The notes beneath the pieces are model-generated. The model did no database searches, was not told the origin of the DNA, and worked only from the letters and a program-made list of their open reading frames with translations. Made by a program: the position numbers and the translations under genes. From the NCBI GenBank assembly GCA_002491115.1, contig DKVI01000032.1, positions 1 to 24,809 on the forward strand: DNA of 24,809 nucleotides, given 5' to 3'. This document shows, one piece after another, positions 7,332-15,719 of this stretch (the stretch's first letter is position 1; each line of letters opens with the position of its first letter). This stretch comes from Lachnospiraceae bacterium UBA7182 (GTDB lineage Bacteria > Bacillota > Clostridia > Lachnospirales > Lachnospiraceae).

Positions 7332-8513
7332 ATGAAACTCCCCGGCTACTATTCCTCCGGCCAGTTTGCCCGTATGGCAGGCGTATCGGTCCGGACGATC
7401 CGGTTCTATGATAAACAGAATATATTAAAACCTTCCTATGTAAAAGCTTCCGGCGCGCGCTTCTATACAGACTCGGACTTCGGACGCCTGCAGCAAATCC
7501 TGCTTTTAAAATACCTGGGATTCTCTCTGGAGGATATACGGGAAATGACCATCGCCGGCGCGGACTATCGTCTTCTTAAGAACTCCCTGAACCTTCAGAA
7601 AAAACTGGTACAGGACCGGATTGAGCAGATGCAGCTCGTAGAAAGCGCCATCGAGGATACGGTAAACGCCATCGAGCAGGAACACCAGATCGACTGGAGC
7701 CATATGCTGGATTTGATTCACTTAACCGGCGCGGAAAAGAGCCTTAAAATCCACTACCAGAACGCCACCAACATCTCCGCCCGCATCCGGCTTCACCGGG
7801 ATTACTCCACCAACCGCCAGGGATGGTTTCCCTGGGTCTATGAACGCTGCCGGATAGAAAAAGGAGAAAAGATCCTGGAACTGGGCTGCGGCAACGGAGC
7901 TTTGTGGACCGAAAACCTCTCCCGCCTGCCGGCGCAGATAAACGTCGTATTATCCGATATATCCGAAGGTATGTTAAGAGATGCCAGGCGAAGTATCGGG
8001 GCGGACGACGGCCGCTTTTCCTATCAGGCCTTTGACTGCGCGCGCATCCCGTTTCCCGATGAAAGCTTCGACCTGGTGATCGCCAACCATGTCCTTTTTT
8101 ACTGTAAAGAGATCGGCCAGGTGCTGAGGGAAGTCCGGCGGGTGCTGCGGCCGGGTGGCAGATTTCTATGCAGTGCCTACGGCAGCAGCCATATGAAGGA
8201 AATCAGCCAGCTGGTCCGGCAGTTCGACAGCCGTATCGTATTGTCGGCGGAAAAACTGTATGAGCAGTTCGGCCTGGAAAACGGACAGAAAATACTGGAA
8301 ACCTGTTTTTCCTCCGTTTCCTGTGTCCGGTATAAAGACTCCATCGAGCTTGATCAGGCAGAACCGCTGATTGAATATATCCTCTCCTGCCACGGCAATC
8401 AGAACCAGATTCTGCTGGAACGGTACAAAGATTTCCGGCTTTTTACAGAAGAAAAAACCTCTCATGGCTTTCATATTTCAAAAGACGCAGGTGTCTTTAT
8501 AAATTTTTTGTAA
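7332..8513 (+). CDS. MerR family regulator fused to a class I SAM-dependent methyltransferase
   Basis: A 393-residue two-domain protein. Residues about 6-75 form a MerR winged helix-turn-helix (FARMAGVSVRTIRFYDKQ, then ARFYTDSDFGRLQQILLLKYLGF), followed by a coiled-coil segment at about 80-120. Residues about 165-290 are a Rossmann-type methyltransferase: motif I ILELGCGNGA (181-190), acidic SDI (208-210), IPFPDESFDLVIANHVLFY (239-257) and VLRPGGRF (271-278). MerR proteins usually carry a small effector domain where this one has the enzyme. Start ATG 7332 has GAAAGGA 8 bases upstream; an in-frame GTG at 7305 overlaps the AraC stop and lacks a site. Co-transcription with the AraC gene is likely (20-base gap). 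Substrate and regulatory target are unknown. Confidence 0.9.
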   Translation: MKLPGYYSSGQFARMAGVSVRTIRFYDKQNILKPSYVKASGARFYTDSDFGRLQQILLLKYLGFSLEDIREMTIAGADYRLLKNSLNLQKKLVQDRIEQMQLVESAIEDTVNAIEQEHQIDWSHMLDLIHLTGAEKSLKIHYQNATNISARIRLHRDYSTNRQGWFPWVYERCRIEKGEKILELGCGNGALWTENLSRLPAQINVVLSDISEGMLRDARRSIGADDGRFSYQAFDCARIPFPDESFDLVIANHVLFYCKEIGQVLREVRRVLRPGGRFLCSAYGSSHMKEISQLVRQFDSRIVLSAEKLYEQFGLENGQKILETCFSSVSCVRYKDSIELDQAEPLIEYILSCHGNQNQILLERYKDFRLFTEEKTSHGFHISKDAGVFINFL

Positions 8514-8529
8514 AAATTGAAAAAAATGC

Positions 8530-8579
8530 TTGAAGGTGACCTTACGTTATCTTTTATAATGGACACACTACAGATAACG
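8530..8579 (+). promoter_or_regulatory. rfbB promoter with operator-like inverted repeat over the -10
   Basis: TTGAAG (8530-8535) and perfect TATAAT (8555-8560) are 19 bp apart, the long spacing typical of MerR-activated promoters. The perfect 8-bp inverted repeat CGTTATCT (8545-8552) and AGATAACG (8572-8579) brackets the -10 and predicted start. A second small palindrome, AAGGTGACCTT, lies at 8533-8543. Confidence 0.55.
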
Positions 8580-8600
8580 AAGAAGAAAGCGAGGAACTAT

Positions 8601-9629
8601 ATGAGTCAAAATACAATCATTGTTACCGGCGGCGCCGGTTTCATCGGAAGTAATTTTATCTTCCATATGCTGGACAAGTATCCGGACTACCGGATCGTCT
8701 GTCTGGACTGCCTGACTTACGCAGGCAACTTATCCACACTGGCTCCGGTGATGGACCGCCCGAATTTTCGTTTTGTAAAGGAAAGCATCACGGACCGTGA
8801 CGCCGTCTACCGCCTTTTTGAGGAGGAGCATCCGGACATGGTGGTCAACTTTGCCGCGGAAAGCCATGTGGACCGCTCCATCGAAAATCCCCAGATCTTT
8901 CTGGATACCAATATCATCGGTACGTCCGTACTGATGGACGCCTGCCGGAAATACGGCATCAAACGCTATCATCAGGTATCCACCGACGAAGTATACGGGG
9001 ATCTCCCTCTGGACCGGCCGGATCTTTTCTTTACCGAGGAAACACCCATCCATACCTCCAGCCCTTATTCCTCCAGCAAAGCCGGCGCGGATCTTTTAGT
9101 ACTGGCTTATCACAGAACCTACGGGCTGCCGGTGACCATCAGTCGGTGTTCCAACAACTACGGCCCCTATCACTTCCCTGAGAAACTGATCCCCCTGATG
9201 ATCGCCAACGCATTGAATGACAAGCCCCTGCCGGTGTACGGAAAAGGCGAAAATGTGCGCGACTGGCTGTATGTGGAAGACCACTGCAAAGCCATTGATT
9301 TAGTCATCCACAAAGGACGGGAAGGCGAAGTCTACAATATCGGCGGACATAACGAGATGAAAAATATAGATATCGTCAAAATCATCTGCAAAGCTCTGGG
9401 AAAACCGGAGAGCCTGATCACCTATGTCACCGACCGGAAAGGCCACGACATGCGCTATGCCATCGATCCCACCAAGATTCACAACGAACTTGGCTGGCTT
9501 CCCGAAACCAGATTCGCCGACGGCATAAAGAAGACCATCCAGTGGTATCTGGACAACAAAGAATGGTGGGAAACCATCATTTCCGGAGAATATCAGAATT
9601 ATTACGAGAAAATGTACGGCAATCGATAA
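8601..9629 (+). CDS. rfbB: dTDP-glucose 4,6-dehydratase
   Basis: A 342-residue extended short-chain dehydrogenase. It converts dTDP-D-glucose to dTDP-4-keto-6-deoxyglucose, the second step of dTDP-L-rhamnose synthesis, in the cytoplasm. Visible: NAD-binding GGAGFIG (10-16), the dehydratase signature STDEVYG with Asp129/Glu130 as catalytic acid/base, and the YxxxK pair Tyr156/Lys160, followed by the family's SNNYGPYHFPEKLIP. Length is normal. I placed the start at ATG 8601, 6 bases after GAGG; the frame is open upstream but would include the promoter. rfbD follows after 215 bases that hold two hairpin repeats. Genes for rfbA and rfbC are not in the window. Confidence 0.96.
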   Translation: MSQNTIIVTGGAGFIGSNFIFHMLDKYPDYRIVCLDCLTYAGNLSTLAPVMDRPNFRFVKESITDRDAVYRLFEEEHPDMVVNFAAESHVDRSIENPQIFLDTNIIGTSVLMDACRKYGIKRYHQVSTDEVYGDLPLDRPDLFFTEETPIHTSSPYSSSKAGADLLVLAYHRTYGLPVTISRCSNNYGPYHFPEKLIPLMIANALNDKPLPVYGKGENVRDWLYVEDHCKAIDLVIHKGREGEVYNIGGHNEMKNIDIVKIICKALGKPESLITYVTDRKGHDMRYAIDPTKIHNELGWLPETRFADGIKKTIQWYLDNKEWWETIISGEYQNYYEKMYGNR

Positions 9630-9631
9630 CA

Positions 9632-9821
9632 GAATTTTGAACAGCGAAAGCCCGTATGCGCGGATTGCTTTCAGGACGCGTAGCAACCGGAAAACAATCC
9701 AGTACCCGCGCAGGAGGGCTGCAGCGGAACTTTGAACAGCGAAGGCCCGTATGCGCGGATTGCTTTCTGGGCGCGTAGCGACCGGAAAACAATCCAGTAC
9801 CCGCGCAGGAGGGCTGTAGCG
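9632..9821 (+). repeat. Tandem pair of intergenic hairpin modules between rfbB and rfbD (family copies C1 and C2)
   Basis: Two direct copies of exactly 95 bp (9632-9726 and 9727-9821) differ at about six positions; a third copy begins with GAACT at 9822 and stops. Each contains an imperfect stem, GCCC/GGGC, CGCG/CGCG and GGATTG/CAATCC (in copy 1, 9662-9667 with 9695-9700), closed by the tip GCGTAGC (9678-9684 and 9773-9779). Unit ends read GAACTTTGAACAGCGAA and AGCGGAAC, matching the reverse complements of the ends at 6202-6322 and 18303-18398. In the mRNA it would sit between rfbB and rfbD, just before the rfbD ribosome site. Confidence 0.85.
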
Positions 9822-9844
9822 GAACTCTATATGGAGGTATAGCT

Positions 9845-10783
9845 ATGAAAGTATTCGTAACAGGAGTCGGCGGACAGCTTGGACATGATGTGATGAACGA
9901 GCTTCATAAAAGGCAGTATGAAGGCGTCGGTTCGGACCTGGCCGCAGCTTACAGCGGCGTACAGGACGGGACTGCCGTCACAACGATGCCCTATGTGTCC
10001 ATGGATATCACGGACAAAGCCAGTGTGGACGCTGTCCTTGCAAAAGAACAGCCGGATGTGGTCGTCCACTGTGCCGCGTGGACCGCTGTGGACATGGCAG
10101 AAGACGACGATAAGGTGGAAAAAGTCCGCCTGGTGAACGCTGTGGGCACGGAAAATATTGCCCTGGTCTGCAAAAAGCTGGGCTGTAAGATGGTCTACCT
10201 CTCCACCGACTATATCTTTGACGGTCTGGGAGATACGCCCTGGGAGCCGGACTGCAAAGATTATAAGCCTTTAAATGTCTACGGTCAGACCAAACTGGAA
10301 GGCGAACTGGCGGTGTCAGAGAATCTCGAAAAATATTTTATCGTCCGCATTGCCTGGGTATTCGGCGTAAACGGCAAAAACTTTATCAAGACCATGCTGA
10401 ACCTGGGAAAAACCCATGACCGCATTACCGTGGTCAATGACCAGATCGGCACCCCTACCTACACCTTTGACCTGGCGCGCCTTCTGGTAGATATGATTGA
10501 AACAGAAAAATACGGCTATTACCATGCCACCAACGAAGGCGGCTACATTAGCTGGTATGACTTTACTGTGGAAATCTTCCGCCAGGCCGCGGCCATGGGA
10601 CATACAGAATATGACGCCGACCATGTGTCTGTCGTTCCGGTCACAACCGCAGAATACGGCGTCTCCAAGGCAACGCGCCCGTTTAATTCCCGTCTGGATA
10701 AAAGTAAACTGGCAGAAAACGGCTTTACGCCCCTGCCCACCTGGCAGGACGCCTTAAAGCGGTATCTGGAAATCATCCTGTAA
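9845..10783 (+). CDS. rfbD: dTDP-4-dehydrorhamnose reductase
   Basis: A 312-residue short-chain dehydrogenase/reductase of the RmlD type. It reduces dTDP-4-dehydro-L-rhamnose to dTDP-L-rhamnose, the last step of the pathway. Visible: N-terminal nucleotide motif GxGGQLG (7-13), HCAAWTAVDMAE (75-86), STDYIFDG (120-127), and catalytic YGQTK with Tyr146/Lys150. Start ATG 9845 has GGAGG 7 bases upstream. It follows rfbB and is probably in the same transcript. The gene ends 45 bases before a strong terminator shared with the convergent M20 gene. The length fits the family, with a short acidic insert near residues 128-140. Confidence 0.95.
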   Translation: MKVFVTGVGGQLGHDVMNELHKRQYEGVGSDLAAAYSGVQDGTAVTTMPYVSMDITDKASVDAVLAKEQPDVVVHCAAWTAVDMAEDDDKVEKVRLVNAVGTENIALVCKKLGCKMVYLSTDYIFDGLGDTPWEPDCKDYKPLNVYGQTKLEGELAVSENLEKYFIVRIAWVFGVNGKNFIKTMLNLGKTHDRITVVNDQIGTPTYTFDLARLLVDMIETEKYGYYHATNEGGYISWYDFTVEIFRQAAAMGHTEYDADHVSVVPVTTAEYGVSKATRPFNSRLDKSKLAENGFTPLPTWQDALKRYLEIIL

Positions 10784-10827
10784 AGAACGAAACCGGCGCG
10801 CCGGCCGCAACATCGGCACAATTTCAG

Positions 10828-10864
10828 AAAAAGGAGCCACGGCCTATGGCTGCAGCTCCTTTTT
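10828..10864. terminator. Bidirectional intrinsic terminator between rfbD and the M20 gene
   Basis: Arms AAAAAGGAGC (10828-10837) and GCTCCTTTTT (10855-10864) are perfectly complementary and give a T run on both strands. An inner AGCCA...TGGCT pairing extends the stem. It separates two convergent operons. A separate 12-bp palindrome CCGGCGCGCCGG lies at 10793-10804. Confidence 0.9.
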
Positions 10865-10869
10865 CCGTC

Positions 10870-12045
10870 TTATTCGATATCTCGGTACGCTTTCCAGTCC
10901 TGAATGATCTGTTCCATCAATCCGGGTCTGTAAAGCGTCTGCCAGATAAAGTTGGCGATGACCTTCGCCCCGTCTCTTAAGGTCTGTCTGGCGCGATCGC
11001 CGTACATCAGTCTCTCAAATTCCACCGTATGGATATCCACAAAGGTATCCGTACCTTTGATGCCCAGATGAAAGGTGGGAACGACCAGGTCTACATTGCC
11101 GGCATCGGAAGAACCGCCCGGATAGACGGCCTCGTGTGCTTCCATATGAAGATCTTCAAAGATCTCCATCAATGTGTGAACCGCTGTCTCCCCATAATGC
11201 AGCTCCGCAAAGGTATCAAACCGCTGCTCCACAGTATATTCTGTCCGGGTCGCGTAGGTGACGCCTTTGAGGAGGCGCAGCGCTTCCTCACGCAGTGTCT
11301 CCAGGTCTTTTACAGAGGCCGCGCGGGGATAATAGTTCAGCACCACCCGGTCGGGAATAATCCCCGGCGTGACGCCGCCTTCCTCTATAATCCCATGCAT
11401 CTGCATAAAGGGTTTGTAGTGGACTCTCTGCAGATCAATGCCATGCATAAAGAGCTGCGCCGCATTCAGGGCGCTGTGGCCTTCCCAGGGAGTAGCGGAG
11501 GCATGTGTGCCTTTACCCGTAATGGTAATATAGAGGTCATTGCAGGCCAGAATCCTCCACTGCGGGACATTCTCAGAACCGATATGTCCCATAATGGCAT
11601 ATTGATAGCCGTCAAAACCTCCTCTTTGGGAGAGAATCACTTTGCCGCCGATGGTCTCTTCCCCTGGCGTTCCGATCAGATCGATCTCGCAGGGCAGATC
11701 CGCAAAACATTCGCTGACTGCCAGCGCCGCCAGGACGCTGACGCCGCAGCTTAAAGAATGGCCGCAGGCATGTCCGATCTCCGGCAGTGCGTCATACTCG
11801 CACATGACAGCAATCCGGGGTTTGTCAGAGGGTTTACAGGCCCGAAAGGCATAGGAAAGGCCGCAATAATCCATCTCCACCGTATATCCCCTCTTCTCCA
11901 GAAAACGGGCAATATATGCGCTGGATTCCTTTTCCTCTCCACCGACCTCCGGATGCGCCGTCAGCCACTCGCTGAGCGGAAACACTTCCGGTTCCAGCCG
12001 TTCCACTGTCTGATTTAAAGCTTTGTTCGTTTTCTCCATGATCAT
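10870..12045 (-). CDS. M20 family amidohydrolase (AbgB/aminoacylase-like)
   Basis: A 391-residue cytoplasmic metal-dependent amidohydrolase. M20D/AbgB-type enzymes release an amino acid from N-acyl, N-aryl or peptide-like conjugates. Visible: CEYDALPEIGHACGHS (82-97), where the family usually has GHACGHN or GHACGHD so Ser97 is a small deviation, and GTPGEE (125-130), the metal/catalytic Glu pair. The dimerisation insert around THASATPWEGHSALNA and the C-terminal GGSSDAGNVD are also typical. It is the last gene of the large operon; its ATG overlaps the stop of the BCCT gene (ATGA), which implies translational coupling. The link to transport and amino-acid oxidation suggests it feeds the dehydrogenase. 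The true substrate is unknown. Confidence 0.88.
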   Translation of the reverse strand: MIMEKTNKALNQTVERLEPEVFPLSEWLTAHPEVGGEEKESSAYIARFLEKRGYTVEMDYCGLSYAFRACKPSDKPRIAVMCEYDALPEIGHACGHSLSCGVSVLAALAVSECFADLPCEIDLIGTPGEETIGGKVILSQRGGFDGYQYAIMGHIGSENVPQWRILACNDLYITITGKGTHASATPWEGHSALNAAQLFMHGIDLQRVHYKPFMQMHGIIEEGGVTPGIIPDRVVLNYYPRAASVKDLETLREEALRLLKGVTYATRTEYTVEQRFDTFAELHYGETAVHTLMEIFEDLHMEAHEAVYPGGSSDAGNVDLVVPTFHLGIKGTDTFVDIHTVEFERLMYGDRARQTLRDGAKVIANFIWQTLYRPGLMEQIIQDWKAYRDIE

Positions 12046-13571
12046 TCTTTTCCTTTTTGCGCCTTCCTGTCACAGTCTTCCTTAAGCATCTTCTTCACCG
12101 AAGCCATCAGTATAAAGATAATAATCACTAACGGCAGGCCTGTCAGTACAGAGATCGTCTTGACGGCTTCCAGCCCCCCGATCAGCATAAGGCCGATGGA
12201 CAAAAGACAAAAAAGAACTGCCCAGAGTATTCGATTCCATCTGACAGGATCTTCTTTTTCATCCAACTGTTTTGTCGTTGTCCCGGCCAGCACATACGCG
12301 CAGGAATCAATCGTAGTCGCCAGATAGACAAAACAGACAACACATAAAAATATCATCATGAATTTTGCCATGGGCAAAGTCTTTAAGATCGCCACAATCG
12401 CCGCACTCTGCCCCTGCTGCGCCAGGATAGAAGCCAGATCCACCCGTCCGGAACTTTGCAGGTACAGAGAATATCCGCCAAAGATCATAAAACTGGTACA
12501 GCATCCCAGCGTTCCCCAGACCAGCTGCCCCCACATAACTTCCCGAACCGTGCGCCCTCTGGATATCTTCCCTACAAACATTCCCATCATGGGCATAAAG
12601 GCCAGCCACCAGCCCCAGTAAAATACTGTCCACTCTTTTGTAAATGCACCTTCTCCGAAAGGATCGGTCCATGTACTCATCCGCACAAAGTCAGACAGAT
12701 ACAGCCCCAGGGAATTGACTTCCATCTTGAATATATCAATCGTAGGTCCTACGAACAGCACAAACAGCATAAAGACAAAAGCCAGCACCACATTCATATT
12801 GCTCAGATTCTGAATTCCTTTATCCAGTCCCAGATACACGCTCGTCCCAAAGATCATCACCCAGATGATCAGCACGACGATAGACACTGCAAAGTCCATG
12901 GACTCAGGAATATTGAATACTTCCCGGATAATCGTTGATAGAACCGGCGCGCCGATACCCAGAGAAGTGGAGATAGAGCCGACGATTCCAAAGACAACGA
13001 GAATATCGATTATATGGCCAATCCATCCGTCCGCATGGCCTCCGATTACACTTTTGCAGGCCGTACTTAAACGCATGCTTTTTTCTTTCCTGACAAACAT
13101 AATATACGCAATGGCGACAATCGCAGGATTGTAGATCGCCCATGCACTGAATCCCCAGTGAAACTGCCCGTACATATGCGCATATTCATAAGCTTCTTTA
13201 CTAAAAGGCTCCAGATCGAAAGGCGGACCGCTCACATAGTAAATCGGCTCTAAAAATCCCAGTATAACAATACTTGTGCCTACCCCTGCGGTAAACAGCA
13301 TGGCAATCCACGAAAGATTGCCATACTGTGGTTTTTCATCTGCCTCGCCCAGGCGTATGTTTCCGTATCTGCTGGTACTCAGCCAGAGCAGGAAACCAAA
13401 AGAAGCAAGACAGGTGAGGAGGAATATCCATCCGAGTTGTCCCGTACACAGGTCAAACAACCAGGAAACTATTTTGTTTACCTGATCGGGAATCAGATAG
13501 ATCGGAAGCAACAGCATAAGGAGCACCGCTACCGCAGGAATAAATATCTTTTTTTCAATATTTCGGAACAT
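12042..13571 (-). CDS. BCCT family transporter
   Basis: A 509-residue integral membrane transporter with about 12 helices, of the betaine/carnitine/choline family. The family signature is present at about 314-345 (WTVFYWGWWLAFMP...GKISRGRT), with FHWGFSAWAIY at 137-147. By alignment to BetP from memory, the aromatic box residues W139, W144, Y147 and W322 are kept, but the later Trp (BetP W377) is Phe325. The glycine segment reads AGVGTS (95-100). The gene starts 3 bases after the acyl-CoA ligase stop and overlaps the M20 start, so it is embedded in the catabolic operon. Family members move quaternary amines; the cargo here may be a conjugate that the M20 enzyme then cleaves, which is inference. 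Confidence 0.92.
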   Translation of the reverse strand: MFRNIEKKIFIPAVAVLLMLLLPIYLIPDQVNKIVSWLFDLCTGQLGWIFLLTCLASFGFLLWLSTSRYGNIRLGEADEKPQYGNLSWIAMLFTAGVGTSIVILGFLEPIYYVSGPPFDLEPFSKEAYEYAHMYGQFHWGFSAWAIYNPAIVAIAYIMFVRKEKSMRLSTACKSVIGGHADGWIGHIIDILVVFGIVGSISTSLGIGAPVLSTIIREVFNIPESMDFAVSIVVLIIWVMIFGTSVYLGLDKGIQNLSNMNVVLAFVFMLFVLFVGPTIDIFKMEVNSLGLYLSDFVRMSTWTDPFGEGAFTKEWTVFYWGWWLAFMPMMGMFVGKISRGRTVREVMWGQLVWGTLGCCTSFMIFGGYSLYLQSSGRVDLASILAQQGQSAAIVAILKTLPMAKFMMIFLCVVCFVYLATTIDSCAYVLAGTTTKQLDEKEDPVRWNRILWAVLFCLLSIGLMLIGGLEAVKTISVLTGLPLVIIIFILMASVKKMLKEDCDRKAQKGKE

Positions 13572-13574
13572 TCA

Positions 13575-15683
13575 TTATGCACCTTCTTCGTATTTTACGA
13601 TCAGCGCATCGGCAACTCCAACCCCTTCTCCTTCCGGGTATACAAACAGAGGATTAATATCCAGTTCCTTTAAAGTATCTTTATTTGCACTTGCATAGTT
13701 GCCGATGGCAACGATCGTCTCGCAGAGCGCTTTTATATCGCATTTCGCAGAGCCACGATAACCATTTAACAGTTTGAAAGACTTCAGGGACTTTAGCATT
13801 TCCAGTGCTTCCGCTTCTGAAAGCGGTGCCGGATATAATGCCACATCCTTAAATACTTCCACAAACACGCCGCCCATACCTACCATAATCATAGGTCCGA
13901 ACTGCGGATCATTGTTGACGCCGATGATCATCTCAACTCCGGATTTCAGCATGGGAACCATCAGGATTCCGTTAATCTTCGCTTCCGGTTTTTTCTCAGT
14001 GACGTTCTTCATGATCTCTTCATAGGCAGCTTTCGCCGCTTCTGCGCCCCGGATATTCAGTTTCACACCGCCCACATCACTTTTGTGAAGAATATCCGCA
14101 GACTCGATCTTCATGGCAAGCGCCTCATCTGTGGATGAAGCAAAGGAAACGGCCTCCTCAACAGAAGTGGCAATCACTTCCCTGGACACTGCCACGCCAA
14201 ATTTTCCAAGTTCAACTTTGCTGTCATGCTCGGACAACGGAATCGTCTTATCAGATTTTCCTTTGCCGGGCGCCAGCGCAAGAGTCTTTTCTTCCGGGCG
14301 ATAAGAAATAAAGTCCGCCAGATGACGAAGCATCTTAAACGCGTAAACCGGAGGCGGCAGAATCGGCACACCGATATGGAACAGCTTATCCTGGTATTCC
14401 AGATTTCTGGTGTTCTCTGCAAAAGGAATCATGGCGATCGGCTTGCAGGCATCTCCCTTTTCTTCTACTACTTTTTCAATTCCTTTATACATATAATGGA
14501 TTGCCGGATCGGCAATATCCAGAAGCAGCGTATAGCCGATCAGTACCATTCCGATATTCGGATCATCCATGACCGTGCGAAGGGCGCCCGCATATAAATC
14601 CGCATCATAGGAAAGGCTTGCCGTCATATCCAGCGGATTATTCGGCGACGCATAGTCCGGAAGCTGCGCTTTTAAGCTTGCCAGTGTTTCTTTTGTAAAG
14701 TCCGGATACTCCACGCCGTTTAAACTTCCCACATCCGCACAAATACCGGTCTCGCCGCCGGATAAGTTCATGGACGCGAAGGTTGCTTTGTCCGGTATCT
14801 TTTTCAAAGTCGAAAGCATCAGGGACATGGCCATCAGTTCTTCCAGGTCGTCCACACGGATCGCTCCGAATTTCTTCAATACCGCATCAAAGGAGGCATC
14901 CGAACCGGACAGGCTTCCGGTATGAGAAGCGGCAATCGCCCCGCCTTTGGCACTGCGTCCCGCCTTTAAAATCACAACCGGCTTTTTCCTCCCGGCCGCT
15001 TTCTTTAAAACCGACGCAAATTTATTTGCATCCTTGACTCCCTCGATATAGACGCTGACCACTTTCGTGTTCTCATCGTCCACAAGGAACTCCATATAAT
15101 CCTCTACCTGGACAATCTTACCGTTGCCTGCAGAGATGCTGTAGGAGAATCTCATACCCGGGCAGTCCATTAATGACAGACACAGCTGTCCGCTCTGGGA
15201 TACTACACCCACGCTGCCTTTGCGGTCTCTTTTTTCGGAAATAAACGCAAATGCCTGTACATTGTCAATATAATTCACAAATCCGGCACAGTTCGGGCCC
15301 ATGATGGCAATATCCAGTTCTTTTGCCGCGGCAATCAGCTCCGCCTCATTCTGCCGTCCTTCATCCGTACCGACTTCGCCGTAGCCGCTGGCAAATACAA
15401 CCGCTCCGCCGCAGCCTTTCTTCGCGCCTTCCCGAAGAAGCGGAATTACGGTCTTCTGCGAGGTGCAGATCACCATTAAGTCAACCGTATCCGGTACGTC
15501 CGTCACGCTTTTATAACACGGTACGTCAAATACAGTTTCTCTTTTTGGATGAATAAAATACACTCGGCTTCTGTCTTCCACATAAGAAAGGATGTTTCGG
15601 CAGACATCTCCGCCGAAACCTTCCTTCTCACTTGCACCAATAACAGCAACCGACTGCGGTTTTAACAGTTTTGTTAAGTTCAT
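13575..15683 (-). CDS. Acyl-CoA ligase (ADP-forming), alpha-beta fusion
   Basis: A 702-residue fused enzyme of the ADP-forming acetyl-CoA synthetase family, converting acyl-CoA + ADP + phosphate to acid + CoA + ATP: substrate-level phosphorylation. Order: CoA-binding Rossmann domain (VAVIGASEKEGFGG from residue 12), a succinyl-CoA-ligase-like domain with the phospho-accepting His254 in SHTGS, and a C-terminal ATP-grasp domain from about 480 (LAMKIESADILHKSDVGGV). Archaeal relatives often have separate alpha and beta chains; the fusion is common in bacteria. It sits 36 bases after the oxidoreductase gamma gene, so the acyl-CoA made by that complex is the likely substrate. Acyl-chain specificity cannot be read from the sequence. 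Confidence 0.92.
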   Translation of the reverse strand: MNLTKLLKPQSVAVIGASEKEGFGGDVCRNILSYVEDRSRVYFIHPKRETVFDVPCYKSVTDVPDTVDLMVICTSQKTVIPLLREGAKKGCGGAVVFASGYGEVGTDEGRQNEAELIAAAKELDIAIMGPNCAGFVNYIDNVQAFAFISEKRDRKGSVGVVSQSGQLCLSLMDCPGMRFSYSISAGNGKIVQVEDYMEFLVDDENTKVVSVYIEGVKDANKFASVLKKAAGRKKPVVILKAGRSAKGGAIAASHTGSLSGSDASFDAVLKKFGAIRVDDLEELMAMSLMLSTLKKIPDKATFASMNLSGGETGICADVGSLNGVEYPDFTKETLASLKAQLPDYASPNNPLDMTASLSYDADLYAGALRTVMDDPNIGMVLIGYTLLLDIADPAIHYMYKGIEKVVEEKGDACKPIAMIPFAENTRNLEYQDKLFHIGVPILPPPVYAFKMLRHLADFISYRPEEKTLALAPGKGKSDKTIPLSEHDSKVELGKFGVAVSREVIATSVEEAVSFASSTDEALAMKIESADILHKSDVGGVKLNIRGAEAAKAAYEEIMKNVTEKKPEAKINGILMVPMLKSGVEMIIGVNNDPQFGPMIMVGMGGVFVEVFKDVALYPAPLSEAEALEMLKSLKSFKLLNGYRGSAKCDIKALCETIVAIGNYASANKDTLKELDINPLFVYPEGEGVGVADALIVKYEEGA

Positions 15684-15719
15684 ATTCTGTTTTCTCCCTG
15701 ATCTGTTATGGTATTTATA

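Noticed and set aside
8481..8509. Terminator at the end of the MerR-methyltransferase gene (AAAGAC/GTCTTT then T run)
   Set aside because: The stem is only 6 bp and AT-rich, inside the coding end; too weak to call, though it may contribute.
8517..8600. N-terminal extension of rfbB
   Set aside because: The 28 extra codons cover the promoter and inverted repeat; the family starts at the GGAGFIG-containing region after ATG 8601.
9632..9821. CRISPR-like repeat array
   Set aside because: The two units are nearly identical over their full 95 bp with no short constant repeat plus unique spacers, and no cas genes are near.
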